From positions 1 to 64,000 of the forward strand of contig CATKSA010000119.1 of NCBI GenBank assembly GCA_949775045.1: a stretch of 64,000 nt of DNA, in the 5' to 3' direction. The translations under genes and the position numbers were made by a program. The notes under the pieces were generated by a model. The model saw only the letters and a list, made by a program, of their open reading frames with translations. It was not told the DNA's origin and did not search any database. This document shows positions 31,973-42,762 of this stretch, in pieces (position 1 is the first letter of the stretch; each line of letters starts with the position of its first letter). This DNA comes from Metridium senile (lineage: Eukaryota > Cnidaria > Anthozoa > Actiniaria > Metridiidae).

Positions 31973-32112
31973 GGTGAGTCGGGTATATTACTTAAGGTTG
32001 GGGTGGGCCATTTATATTTATGACCTTGGATTTGAGTGGGCCATTGTATTTTCAGCTTTTTTTAAGGTTGGGTCATTAGTAAACAAGTCCAATCGATTTG
32101 GATTTTACCAGC

Positions 32113-32132
32113 CCACCCCCCCCCCCCCCCCC
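32113..32132. repeat. Poly-C tract
   Basis: About 19 consecutive C residues after CAGCCCA, within a ~200-base repeat containing GTGGGCCATT words. It is similar in style to, but not the same as, the G-run MITEs at 36.6 and 38.7 kb. Confidence 0.7.
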
Positions 32133-32265
32133 TGTACTTTATGACCAGTCCCTAATGACAAATTGAAAATTGAAATTTTCACAATTAAATCAATTTTCCT
32201 TTTTTGTAAAATCAAATGACCGGAAGGTACACGGACCCTTTTTGTCAGCGGTCTTATGGCGCCCG

Positions 32266-32976
32266 ACATTAGACTCTGGGGGAACGGAATTTTCAGCTCC
32301 GATTTTGGAGTTCCGGTTTCTATTGCGCATGCTTAGTTAATATTATAATGATCTGTGGGTTTGGGCATCCTGTGTTACTTAGTACGTTAATGACATTCAA
32401 AATATTATTGACCTAGTAGCATTTTAAATATTTTCTAAGCCAAAATATAAACATTTTCCTCACTAATGAAACATTTAAAGTTTAGGAAGGTTTTTTAACG
32501 GCCATCAGGGTTTATATAATGATATAAAAACGCGTCTAAATCTCCTTCAATTCAGATCACTTTAGCCGTCGATTTATTTATAGTTTTCCAACGGTTATTA
32601 GTTTGCTTTCGTGGTACGATTGACCTTTAGTAAATAACTGGATGTCAGAGGAGTATTTTGTGTGTATTGGTGTATTCTAATTTGCTTCGCGACTCGATAA
32701 TCATCGCTTAACTTAGGATAACTTAGCGGCGATACAATATCTCTTCGCTTCGCGACTCGTATATTTCATAAACGACGATATTTAATATTCTATCTAGTAT
32801 TAAAGAACCGTTGACGTCGTATTACATGTAATCGCAAAATTTACATTTTGAATGTACATTTGTTTACGTGATGGACCAATCAGAGATTTTACTTCGTCTG
32901 TTTCCGGTCTGACCATTGTATTTTCAAGGGCCAATCAGCATAAGCAGAGAATTCCGGTCCCCCAGAGTCTTACGTT
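32266..32976. mobile_element. Element bounded by inverted AGACTCTGGGGGAACGGAATT ends
   Basis: TTAGACTCTGGGGGAACGGA at 32,269 is mirrored by TCCGGTCCCCCAGAGTCTTA near 32,970. The interior of ~700 bases contains only short ORFs. Probably a non-autonomous DNA transposon. The interval 32,976-33,450 has no supported feature. Confidence 0.6.
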
Positions 32977-33453
32977 ACTCGGCTGGCCAAGAGGAACGAA
33001 GGCTCGGGGTTCGAGATTGATTGCAAGCATGAGGTATTATCGATTGACATTTGTTTTCCTTCGTGAAGGAATCGAAAAAACGAATGCGAGCTAGTCGATG
33101 ACTATTGGTTACAAAGTTAATCGAATAGATATTGATTGGCTTCGAAGGAGGCTTCGTGGACGCTTCGTGTGGAGTTACGGGTATATACTTCGTGTGGTCT
33201 CATATCAATCACTTATAGTTGACAAAACGAATAAAACGACTACATGGACATTCAGCAATGAAGTATATACCGATTCTTACTTACACGACTCGATGACATA
33301 GTGGATACGCATTCCCAGAATGCAGTAGCCACAAAAACTACTTACTTTAACGTTGCGTGATTGTCTCGTGACTAATTACGTATAGCTGGCAGGCCTCCGG
33401 GAACCCCCTGATTCCGAGAATATTCAAGTCATTATTATCAATCTGCAAACAAC

Positions 33454-33654
33454 ATGAATGTTTTTTTGTGGAATATTCTTGTTTTTATGCTAATTGTAAG
33501 ACCTTTATCTTGTACAATAAATCCTGGCGATAGTGTTAAATGTACTCCAGTGGATGGTAAACCACAATGGTGTGCTTGCAAATCATCGACGAGCAACAAG
33601 ATAGTTGATCTATCGTCTTTGGAAATGGCACAGGTAGCCCAAGCTCACTGTTAG
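33454..33654 (+). pseudogene. Small secreted protein, first exon cut by a foldback transposon
   Basis: ATG at 33,454 opens a clear signal peptide (MNVFLWNILVFMLIVRPLSC), then a short Cys-containing segment (VKCTPVDGKPQWCACK..IVDLSSLEMA). The C..WCxC and VDLSSL pattern resembles the N-terminus of secreted or receptor ectodomain proteins in marine invertebrates; family not certain. At 33,630 the coding sequence runs into a foldback transposon, which supplies eight residues and a stop, leaving 66 residues. Beyond the element the exon resumes (GLRKPR) and meets a GTATTA donor at 34,842. The intact gene was therefore longer, and this allele is interrupted. Downstream exons were not recognised in 34.85-35.6 kb. 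Confidence 0.6.
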
Positions 33655-34815
33655 TGTTGATTTACTAAGGGATATATGGGTACTTTTGAACTTTCGATTT
33701 TTTGCCTTAAAATTTAATAAAATTCAATAAAACTCTTACCGTGTCTTCTTGTTGATCTCTTTAATCCTCTGAGTTAATTTCAGCCGATTTCGTTCAGGAA
33801 AAATTACCTTCTCCCTGCCTTACATAAGAGGAGGAAAGGTAGGAAGCGAGCGCCTCCGAACCGCCTCCAAACTGCTCAACTCGATCCCAAATATTTCGCC
33901 AAAAAAGCTTTCCAATCCAAATATTTTCTCCCAGGGATTCCAATGGATAGATAAGCCATCCATTTATGCCAACGGATTTCAAAGTAAAGCTTTTTAGCAG
34001 CCACTAGCCTCCATTAAGTTCGACGAAACGCTTTCAAAATTCGCTTCAAACACCGTGACCCCATTATCTATGGGCACCCAAAGCCGTTAAATCTCAGAGA
34101 GAGACTGGGAACTAACAAATAACTGACCTTTCCACGGGGACACGGGATTCAAAGAATGTCAATATTATATTTAATTCAGAACTTACTAGATTTGAAGAGA
34201 AATATACGAGCTCGTTTTCATTACTTTTCTTTACGAAATCTCTATTTTCGTTACGGTTTTCCTTTTAAATTTTGTATTTGTAACGACATTCTTTGAATCC
34301 CGTGTCCCCGTGGAAAGGTCAGTTATTTGTTAGTTCCCAGTCTCTCTCTGAGATTTAACGGCTTTGGGTGCCCATAGATAATGGGGTCACGGTGTTTGAA
34401 GCGAATTTTGAAAGCGTTTCGTCGAACTTAATGGAGGCTAGTGGCTGCTAAAAAGCTTTACTTTGAAATCCGTTGGCATAAATGGATGGCTTATCTATCC
34501 ATTGGAATCCCTGGGAGAAAATATTTGGATTGGAAAGCTTTTTTGGCGAAATATTTGGGATCGAGTTGAGCAGTTTGGAGGCGGTTCGGAGGCGCTCGCT
34601 TCCTACCTTTCCTCCTCTTATGTAAGGCAGGGAGAAGGTAATTTTTCCTGAACGAAATCGGCTGAAATTAACTCAGAGGATTAAAGAGATCAACAAGAAG
34701 ACACGGTAAGAGTTTTATTGAATTTTATTAAATTTTAAGGCAAAAAATCGAAAGTTCAAAAGTACCCATATATCCCTTACTAAATCAACACTAACAGTGA
34801 GCTTGGGCTACCTGT
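33630..34815. mobile_element. Perfect foldback transposon with 9-bp target duplication (Mutator-like)
   Basis: Arms 33630-34160 and 34285-34815 are 531 bases each and appear perfectly inverted, around a 124-base loop. Ends are ACAGGTAGCCC / GGGCTACCTGT. GGAAATGGC flanks both sides (33621-33629 and 34816-34824), a 9-bp duplication. Long inverted repeats with a 9-bp duplication are the hallmark of Mutator-like elements. There is no transposase, so it is non-autonomous. Confidence 0.9.
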
Positions 34816-35896
34816 GGAAATGGCTGGTCTTAGAAAACCAAGGTATTAAATTAGTACTTCCAGTTATAGGATATTTCGTGAGAATGGTCATGAAGGTCTA
34901 TCAAACTCAATTAACTAACCAATTGATTTGTAATGCACAATATGAGTTACAGGCTGTGTTTTCTCTAGGCCTTTTTACTCGCCTAACATTGCTCAAGGTG
35001 TTTGTTTACCGACCAGCATTACACTAGTTTCAGTTGCCGAGTGTAACAGTAAGACATTGTTCGAATTACCAACAGTCATTTCAACAAATCGATAGTCCAG
35101 AAATTTCAAACTTTGATACTCTAAATGTGAGACTAAGTTATTATAAGTTGGAGAAAAAATAAATCTCTCTTGAAGATCGTATATTTCTTTATTTCAAGCA
35201 AGTTTTAGTATGACCTGTTTTATGAATATAGCGATTTTAAATAAATATCATGACATATATCTGTCAAGAAAAACGCCGTGATTGGCCGATTTGTTTACTT
35301 GGACAAGTTAAACCATCTCGCTAGGAGCAGAGGGGAGTTTGGTATGAGCATGCGCGACTTTGTCAACCTTGTCCGATAACCATCAAAGATGGGTAATGTT
35401 TACGTTTTTGAATGTCGTTTATCGTCGTTGTTTTCTTGCTTGGATAGCCGTAAATTACCATTAGAAGCTTTTTAGGTCCTTCTTCGACATGGAGAATATG
35501 TTGCTGTGCCAATTAGATGTCAAGAAAACGAGATATATTGTTATATGTAACGCGAATAAACGCCTTTAACTACACAACATGACCGCTAACTCAGTGGATA
35601 AACAAAGACTTCGTGGTCATTTTTCTTTGGCTCAGTGGATACTGTGACTCTGGATATTTCAATTTCAATTTTTCAATTTAATTTCAATTTAATTTTCAAT
35701 TTTATTTTATTTTGCACACAAAGAAAATAGTTTAAATACAAAGAATACATAATTATAAATATTATAGTTAATTATAATATAAAATAAATTAAATAGCACA
35801 GAAAAGGTGCCGGTGGACTGGAGTAACTAAAGTTTTCGAGCCAGTCCACCAGTAGATTAAATAAGTGGTGAAAAGACGTGTTCTTTAATTATATAA

Positions 35897-35998
<102 letters not shown>

Positions 35999-36031
35999 AT
36001 ATAATAAAGTTTAGTAGAACTAAATGAAAGT

Positions 36032-36547
36032 CTAAATATAATTAATTAAGCACTTTTGTTTTATTTTTTTAATAAATGATTTACGTGGGAGCAACTTTAT
36101 AGACTCCTCAATTGAATTCCAGATTTGTATTGCACAGAATCTTAAGGATGATTTGCCATAATTAGTGCTAACTTGAGGTAGAAAAAAATTTGATTTAGAG
36201 TAGCGAGTGTGATGGTGATGGATATCAGAGATAGTTTGAAAATAATTTGAGAAAGCTTCAGGAAGATTATTATTATGATAGTCATAAATAAAAGTTGCGA
36301 TTTGCGTAGAGACGATATCGACAAATTGAAGAATATCCAAAGATTTATATATTGGAGGGGCGTGTGACTGAAAATGAGAGAAGGTCATTATTCTAACAGC
36401 TTTATTATTAAGAACATGGAGTGGATGTACTGTGGATTTGTAAGTGTTACCCCAAGTAAGGGCTCCATAATAGAGATAAGGATAGATTAGGGAAAAATAT
36501 ACAGATCTGAGTGTTTGCGCATCTAGATAGTGACGAAGTTTGGACAA
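36032..36547 (-). CDS. LINE ORF2, C-terminal part
   Basis: 171 residues following the MITE: LRHYLDAQTLRSVYFSLIYP, then YLYYGALTWGNTYK and the closing WNSIEESIKLLPRKSFIKKI. This is the thumb and C-terminal domain of a CR1/L2-type reverse transcriptase. It would join the RT part if the MITE were absent. Confidence 0.8.
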   Translation of the reverse strand: MSKLRHYLDAQTLRSVYFSLIYPYLYYGALTWGNTYKSTVHPLHVLNNKAVRIMTFSHFQSHAPPIYKSLDILQFVDIVSTQIATFIYDYHNNNLPEAFSNYFQTISDIHHHHTRYSKSNFFLPQVSTNYGKSSLRFCAIQIWNSIEESIKLLPRKSFIKKIKQKCLINYI

Positions 36548-36623
36548 GACACCAATATTTTTAGATACTTTTTTTGAAACAATGTTGATATGAGTTTTCC
36601 AATTAAGATTCTTGTCAATATAT

Positions 36624-36933
36624 CCCGGGGGGGGGGGGGGGGTACTCCCATATATTGACTATACGGGGACGTTCCGCCAAATAGGGTATGGTTTTTTGCC
36701 TTGGCGTCTTGAATAGGGTATACAATTTAGCCTAATTTGTCTTAAATTGCCTTACCTAGGGTATACAATTTTCCCCTTGAGTCTTGGATAGGGTCTACTT
36801 TTTACCAATTTGTCTTGAAATAGGGTACATATTTTTAGGATTCTGCTGTCTTAAATAGGGTCAGGGTCAGTAGAGGTACCAGCGGAACGTCCCCGTCAGA
36901 AACTGGGTCAAGTACCCCCCCCCCCCCCCCGGG
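36624..36933 (+). mobile_element. G-run MITE, 310 bp, 8-bp target duplication
   Basis: Starts CCCGGGGG with about 16 G and ends with about 17 C then GGG. Next to the runs are GTACTCC and AAGTAC. CAATATAT lies directly on both sides (36616-36623 and 36934-36941). The interior repeats AGGGTATA words, and CGGGGACGTTCCGC near one end mirrors GCGGAACGTCCCCG near the other. It disrupts LINE ORF2 at KYLGVYI. Confidence 0.9.
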
Positions 36934-38050
36934 CAATATATACACCTAAGTATTTGATTGAATCACACATTTCAAGTGCTCGACCATTCACAAAAACATC
37001 ATGTATCAGAGAACTCCGATACTTCTGAGGAGACGTAACAATCATGTATTTACATTTCTTAATATTCATTGATAGCTTATTAGCACATATCCAGTCATTG
37101 AGATTTTCTAATTCAGTGTTAATTTGATGCATTAAAACATCAATTTTCTGATTCTTCAGGAAGATGTTAGTATCGTCAGCAAAAAGACGAAAATTTAGAA
37201 CAGAACTACAGTTAGCTATATCATTGACGTATATAAGAAAAAGAAGAGGACCCAAATTGGATCCCTGGGGAACGCCACAGATTGTAGAAAGTAAATCAGA
37301 AGAGTAACCTTGTAGATCTACAAATTGTTGTCGATCTGTTAAATAGCTGCGAAACCAATCCAAAGCTTTCCCACGTATCCCATAGTAATGTAGTTTAGAC
37401 AACAATATTTCGTGATTAACCGTATCAAATGCCTTGGGAAAATCAATAAATACACCGCATGAAAAGAAACCTCTGTCTATAGAGTTAAGTAAATTGTCAA
37501 CAATTTCCACTAAGGCTAATGTAGTTGAGTGTTTCTTTCTAAAACCAAATTGGTATTTAAAGAATATGTCATTTGAGTCAAGAAAGGATAACATTCTTTT
37601 ATTCATGAGTTTCTCCAGTATTTTAGCAAAAGGAGATATAAGAGAAATAGGTCGATAATTTGATAAATTATCGGAAGAATCATTTTTATATAGGGGTTTA
37701 ACTCTTGAAATTTTAAAATTATCAGGAAACGTTCCTGTTGTAAAAGACTGATTATAAATATGAGTCAAAATAGGAGCTCTAGCAGAATTAGAAAGTTTCA
37801 CCAATTTTATTGGTATTCCATAGGGACCAGAAGCCTTAGAAGAATCAAGTTGAGAAATTAGGTCCTGTGCATGTATTTCATGAGGGTCGGTTGGTTGTAA
37901 GAATAGGCTCTTAGCTGAATAAAGAGGAGATAGATAATTGGAAAAGGGAGTACTGGATGGTGGGATGGTGGCAGCAAGTTTTTCTCGTAAAGAAAAGATT
38001 AAATTGTTCAGCAATTTCTTGAGGAGTCTTATATTCAACATCGTCAACAA
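36934..38050 (-). CDS. LINE ORF2, reverse transcriptase
   Basis: Frame with SKASGPYGIPIKLVKLSNSA, YRPISLISPFAKILEKLMNK, FPKAFDTVNHEILLSKLHYY, GVPQGSNLGPLLFLIYVND and the catalytic box FADDTN, then KYLGVYI, after which the G-run MITE cuts it. Its upstream end overlaps the 38480 frame, showing a frameshift near 37,990 in the EIAEQFN / FSLREKL region. The protein copies LINE RNA at a nicked target. Confidence 0.9.
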
Positions 38051-38480
38051 CTATTTTAGAAGGAATAATTGAGCTTTTGGATTTTACATTAATAATTTGA
38101 GAGATAACTCTCCTTTCTTTGGTATTACCTTTCAGGTTATTAATTTTACTCTTAAAATACATTCGCTTGCTCAATTCTTTCACATGATTTAAATGATTGG
38201 AGTAGTTTTTGTAGTATCGCTTTTGCTCATCAGAACCATTAAGAAAGAAATGATAATACAAGTAACGCTTACGTTTGATTGACTTTAAGATAGCAGAAGT
38301 AATCCAAGGCTTTTGAGATAATTTGAATTCATTTTCAGATCGAGTTTTGAAAGGGGCGTGTACGTCAAGAATGACATTGAAAGTATTAAAGAAACTAGAC
38401 GCTCTTAGAGCGTTTACTCGGGCTACAGAGCAAAAGGGATTGAGGGATTGAAATCCATGATGTATCATAATCATACACAA
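37911..38480 (-). CDS. LINE ORF2, linker between endonuclease and RT
   Basis: Contains FNVILDVHAPFKTRSENEFK, KPWITSAILKSIKRKRYLYY and TPQEIAEQFN, the typical end of the endonuclease and the linker before RT in CR1/L2 ORF2. It goes out of frame near 37,990. Confidence 0.8.
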   Translation of the reverse strand: MCMIMIHHGFQSLNPFCSVARVNALRASSFFNTFNVILDVHAPFKTRSENEFKLSQKPWITSAILKSIKRKRYLYYHFFLNGSDEQKRYYKNYSNHLNHVKELSKRMYFKSKINNLKGNTKERRVISQIINVKSKSSIIPSKIVVDDVEYKTPQEIAEQFNLFFTRKTCCHHPTIQYSLFQLSISSLFS

Positions 38481-38734
38481 TACATATATACATTAGACAC
38501 TAGCTGAAGCAAATCCAGTTAGTCATGAGCAAACTGATAGCGCTCTATTCTGAGACACAAATAGGAACATTGTTATTATCCAAAGCCAGAGTTGTCTTTT
38601 AAGTTAGACATTTTAGCCCGCTTGGTGTTTTTATTTCATTGGTTGGTATTTTAAAACAGCATTAAAAATGTTTCATATTTTCATATTACACAAAGCTATC
38701 CTGAGACACTAATAGGAAAATGTGAAGACTTGAA

Positions 38735-39030
38735 GTACTTGACCCAGTTTCTGACGGGGACGTTCCGCTTGTACCTCTAAACCCTGACCCTATTTAAGAC
38801 AGCAGAATCCTAAAAATATGTACCCTATTTCAAGACAAATTGGTAAAAAGTAGACCCTATCCAAGACTCAAGGGGGAAATTGTATACCCTAGGTAAGGCA
38901 ATTTAAGACAAATTAGGCTAAATTGTATACCCTATTCAAGACGCCAAGGCAAAAAACCATACCCTATTTGGCGGAACGTCCCCGTATAGTAAATATAAGG
39001 GAGTACCCCCCCCCCCCCCCCCCCCCCGGG
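38735..39030 (-). mobile_element. Second G-run MITE, left end truncated
   Basis: Inverted copy of the 36.6-kb element, with the same AGGGTATA and CGTTCCGC words, ending in about 22 C then GGG. The other end stops at GTACTTGACCC without its G run. It lies where the LINE endonuclease should be. No 8-bp duplication can be seen, consistent with a later deletion. Confidence 0.85.
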
Positions 39031-39305
39031 CGTGAAGAGTAGAAAATTTTGTTGTTAGACTTCTGGTATTACAATGAAAAAGAGAAAAACAATTCGGAAG
39101 ATTGGAATTGTTAAGTAATTTGTTCATCTCCTCATAGCAATCATATTTGGACGATATAGAGGGCAAAATATTGTCTGGGTCCGCGCTATCACTGCTAGTC
39201 GGAGAAGAGAACATATTTTGTGATGTGTTATTGAAAAGACTAGAATAACTTATTGCATTCATCATACATACAAATTATTATGAAATTATAAATTAACTTA
39301 AGTAT

Positions 39306-39968
39306 TTACTCGTTAATGTAGAATCTACCTTCATATTCATTTATGTCTTGGATTGAAGAGAATGATATTACATCACACACACCGTCTCTAGGCTTTATAA
39401 ATGTTTTTCCGTATTTTGTCCAAACATACTTTAGACTGAAAGACTTTTGCAGAACTTTGGCCTTGTTGAATATTTCTCTGGATTTCTTTGTCAGGTTTTC
39501 ATTAACGTATAGTTTATTAGTATTCGTATATCCAAGATCAGTCGACGTGTAGTTCTTTAGATTTCTGTTAGCTTTGTACAAATTGTCTCTTACACTGCGA
39601 CGCGTGAATTTTGCGATGATTGAAGGGATTTTATCTGTCTTGGCAGGAAGACGGTGGCTGGTAGAAATGTCTTCGGCATTGATATTTACTTCAAGTAGCT
39701 CGCCTATCTGGGTGACGATTGAATCAGTGTTTTCATCCTGAGTCACCGGGATTCCATGAAACTCTAGACAATCTCGTCTACTGTAGAGGTTGCAATTTTC
39801 TAAAGTATCATCTAGGTTGGCAAGTGATTGAGAGAGATTCTGAACGGTAAACTTCAGGTTCCTATTATCAGTTTTGAGCTGTATATTCTCGTTCTTGATC
39901 GTATCAAATGCTTTCGACATATCAAGAGTGCTCAACGACCCAAATTTTGCAAATGGCTTATTATTCAT
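39306..39968 (-). CDS. LINE ORF1 protein
   Basis: 220 residues. A coiled-coil region (IKNENIQLKTDNRNLKFTVQ) comes first, then LYSRRDCLEFHGIP, RLPAKTDKIPSIIAKFTRRS and a C-terminal globular part. This is the nucleic-acid-binding chaperone architecture of ORF1 in CR1/L2-type elements. A stop codon directly precedes the ATG. Compared with the N-terminal fragment at 54.3-54.66 kb it lacks the basic leader, so the 5' part may be lost. Confidence 0.8.
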   Translation of the reverse strand: MNNKPFAKFGSLSTLDMSKAFDTIKNENIQLKTDNRNLKFTVQNLSQSLANLDDTLENCNLYSRRDCLEFHGIPVTQDENTDSIVTQIGELLEVNINAEDISTSHRLPAKTDKIPSIIAKFTRRSVRDNLYKANRNLKNYTSTDLGYTNTNKLYVNENLTKKSREIFNKAKVLQKSFSLKYVWTKYGKTFIKPRDGVCDVISFSSIQDINEYEGRFYINE

Positions 39969-40030
39969 TTATATCACTAATTATATGTCCCTTCGTTAAT
40001 TAGAGTTAATAATCAACTACCGTGGGAAAA

Positions 40031-40325
40031 ATATATCCGCTCTGCACTCCTAGCCAGAGAAGAATTCGAAAATAAATTTCCCAGCCAGGGATATAGCTAA
40101 CAAGAAAGTTTCCCAGCTAGGGACGCCCATTTCCCAGCTAGACCTTTGGCTAGGGGAAAAAAATTTCCCAGCCAGGAGGCTGCAAAAAAATTTTCCCAGC
40201 CAGGAGGCTGCAAAAAAATTTTCCCAGCCAGGAGGCTGCAAAAACATTTCCCAGCCAGGAGGCTGCAAAAAAAAATTCAACCAGGAGGCTTTGTTTCCCC
40301 AGCTAGGGTAATTAAGAACATATTA
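40031..40325. repeat. CCAGCCAGGAGGCTGCAAAA tandem repeat
   Basis: A ~29-base unit (TTTCCCAGCCAGGAGGCTGC plus A run) occurs five to six times from 40,157 to 40,300. Looser CCCAGCTAGG / CTAGCC words begin at 40,048. The left edge reads ATATCCGCTCTGCACTCC. CTAGC/CCAGC-rich sequence of the same style recurs at 54.1-54.3 kb. Confidence 0.85.
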
Positions 40326-40571
40326 ACTTTCTAGTCTACTAATTTAATGGGTCTCACTTAAGTATACAGCATTCCCATAATTGGAACTGCAACGGACATT
40401 TTGTACGTTAATTTAAAAGAGTGACGCCTACTTAATAGGAAACATTTGCTCGCGGCATTGTCCGTGCGTCGATCGATGCAAATTTGTTGACAAACAGAAG
40501 CCAATATCAAGGATACATTTTAATCTTTACATGTCTGAGCAATTCATTGCAGATTACACATTTGAGTTGAA

Positions 40572-40779
40572 CAATAAACAACGATTTATAAGAGAAGACT
40601 TTATCCAGTTGATAGTGGTAGATGTAGACTTAAATGCCAGGTTAAGGCACAGTTCATTATTACGATATTAACCTAGAGCAGTTGACGGCGATTTATGAGA
40701 GAAGACTTTATCCAGTTGACAGTGGTAGATGTAGACTTAAATGCCAGGTTAAGGCACAGTTCATTATTACGATATTTTT
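40572..40779. repeat. Two-copy duplication at the 3' end of the zinc-finger gene
   Basis: GAAGACTTTATCCAGTTGA, GTGGTAGATGTAGACTTAAA and the following bases to TTACGATATT occur at 40,591-40,666 and 40,703-40,779 with one or two differences. The duplication spans the last codons and stop region of the minus-strand gene. Confidence 0.75.
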
Positions 40780-42200
40780 CTTTTTTTGAACCAGATGCTT
40801 GCTTTGGAGATTCCTCATTTTTCACCCAGAAGTCGATTGCTTCCAAGTGACATTTTGAATTGCTGTGCTCTTTAAGTTGAACAAGCCCAGAAAACTGTAG
40901 ATGTGCCGTCCCGGCTAGGATAGCGTCAGCGGAAGCCTTTTTAGATTTACAAGAAGCATGTGGACGGTTGTTTTCAAGTGCCCATTTAACATAGGGTATG
41001 CAAATGGAACACTGAAAATTTGCGTTTTGCACCTGTGTAAACTGAGGGAAAACATCTCCTTTAAACGAATAAGAAATTGATTTTCCAGGAAGGCTGTCAA
41101 CTGTTAAAGGTGGAAAGCAAGTGACAACAAGAGCTCTCAGACGAAGATTTTTGGCATTAGTCGTCGTCTCACAATGAGATGCGATTTCTTTCCGCTTTGA
41201 CGAATAGATTTCCGGAGAGCCAAAAACTTTCTTAAGAAATTCTTGGAATGAGCCAGGTCTTCCAGGAAGTTTTGCTGGCACCAAACGTTGAGGGTGTCTT
41301 CGATACTTTTCAAAAAAAGCATCAAGATCCAAATTGGTTTCGTCTAAAACTACACTCTGTTTTGCTGGAAGGGAACTAGCTTCTTGCAACAAATCATCTT
41401 TGCTTAAATCATCAGAGTCAAACACTGTACTTTGAATTCTACCGTCTGACAAATCATCTTCACTGTTTTCTATACTAAAAGGGTCTTCATTTTCTTCACT
41501 GCTATAGAGACCGTCATGACTATTCTCGTGTTCCTCTTTGTCTGAATCACTCTCTTTACTACTCTCGAAACTACGACGGTCGTCTTCAATGACATTGGCT
41601 TTTCAAGTTCATCAGAATTAAAAAACGTTTTCTCAGCGTTATCATTTTGTGAACTGTCGGTTGTTTCGCGAAAGAAATCATTGGCTTGTGCTGCGGTGTT
41701 TGAAGGATAGTTTCTTTTAAGAAATAAATATCTTTTGCCTTGCTTTTTCACGACAGAGAGGGCTTTCATAGCGAAGCTAAGAAGATAGAGAAAATCGTTT
41801 TTGCTTTCCTCAGTAAACATTTCGTTACAATGCCGAAAATGGATCCAAAGATCTTCTGTTGTTACCTCATCTCCGGTACTCCCCTCCACATAATCATTTA
41901 GCAACCATCTCTGAATCGTATCCAAGTGAACATCAGTTTTCTTTTTCTTTTTCTTTTTGAGAGGACATTCGGCTTCAGGGTTTGAAGTGAAGGCAAGTCC
42001 GACATAGCCTACTCGCTTCCCTTTTCTCATTCTGGGCTTAACATTATTAAATTTCGAAATTGCATTACCTAAATGTGAAAAAAAACTTCTCTTCCCACCT
42101 CATTGCCATTGCTAAAGCTCTCCCATAACCTTTGCTTTAATACTGTTGAAGAACTGTCTTCCTTCAGGTATCTTTCGCACCATCTCACAACGTCATCCAT
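40673..42200 (-). pseudogene. Winged-helix / zinc-finger gene with two frameshifts
   Basis: Minus-strand reading starts at ATG 42,200 after a CCTCAG acceptor: MDDVVRWCERYLKEDSSSTV. A second block, TIQRWLLNDYVEGSTGDEVT then EDLWIHFRHCN, repeats the same pattern (W..L..Y.....V...LW..F) and ends KKQGKRYLFLKR. Both look like RFX-type winged helices, in tandem. A Ser/Asp/Glu-rich region follows, then a TTF-like zinc finger (FQCSICIPYVKWALENN, then SGLVQLKEHSNSKCHLEA), as in hAT-transposase-related and ZNF862-like proteins. Two one-base shifts are needed to keep one frame: in a T8 run near 42,085 and near 41,600. Both may be true mutations or assembly errors. With them corrected the protein would be about 510 residues. 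No transposase catalytic region follows. Confidence 0.55.
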
Positions 42201-42712
42201 CTGAGGACCAATTCAGATTATAAATTTTAAGGAATTTTAATTTCATGAAATGATTCAGCCAAGAAGGCGTATAAGTTTTAGATTATTTCATTCATTTGTT
42301 TTTATTTACATCAATCTAGCTCAGTAGATAATTACAAACACTCGACTTGCTTTGATAAACTACTCGAAAAGTAGTACTTTTTAATATATACTAATACATT
42401 TGCTATTTACTACTACATATTAATTAATCAACAAAAAATGATAAAATTAAGGTTGTTTTGCAGTTTCCAGTGACATTAGGCATTAGTTGTACACATTTTG
42501 TGCATTTTGCCGGTGCTTCCGTGACAAGCAAGTCAGTTAGATAGATAGATGGATAGATGGATAGGTAGTACTATATTCGCGGGTATTAATGTCAGAAATA
42601 CATTGAGAATAACGTAATAGGTAGTTTCACGAGTTTATAATATATGTAAAGTTGTTTAAGAAAATTATAGGATACTGAAACACCAATATAGCAAATAACG
42701 TAACAGACTTAC

Positions 42713-42762
42713 TGAAATCATATCGGAACTGCAGTCTTGTTTGTCTTGCATATTCCATGCAC
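42713..42762 (-). other. Candidate 5' exon upstream of the zinc-finger gene
   Basis: TATTCCAG acceptor, 50 bases reading (C)MEYARQTRLQFRYDF in one frame, then GTAAGT. It is in phase with a candidate first exon at 50357-50332 (MALTAPRR, donor GTAAGT) but not with the ATG at 42,200. Either it is untranslated leader, or the gene has a third frame defect, or the call is wrong. Confidence 0.25.

Noticed and set aside
32852..33301. Two plus-strand ORFs of 67-80 codons
   Set aside because: No motif, splice border or protein-like composition; they overlap the end of a DNA element.
34797..35027. 76-codon ORF as an independent gene
   Set aside because: It starts inside the foldback arm without an ATG and has no domain; at most it is decayed downstream sequence of the interrupted secreted-protein gene.
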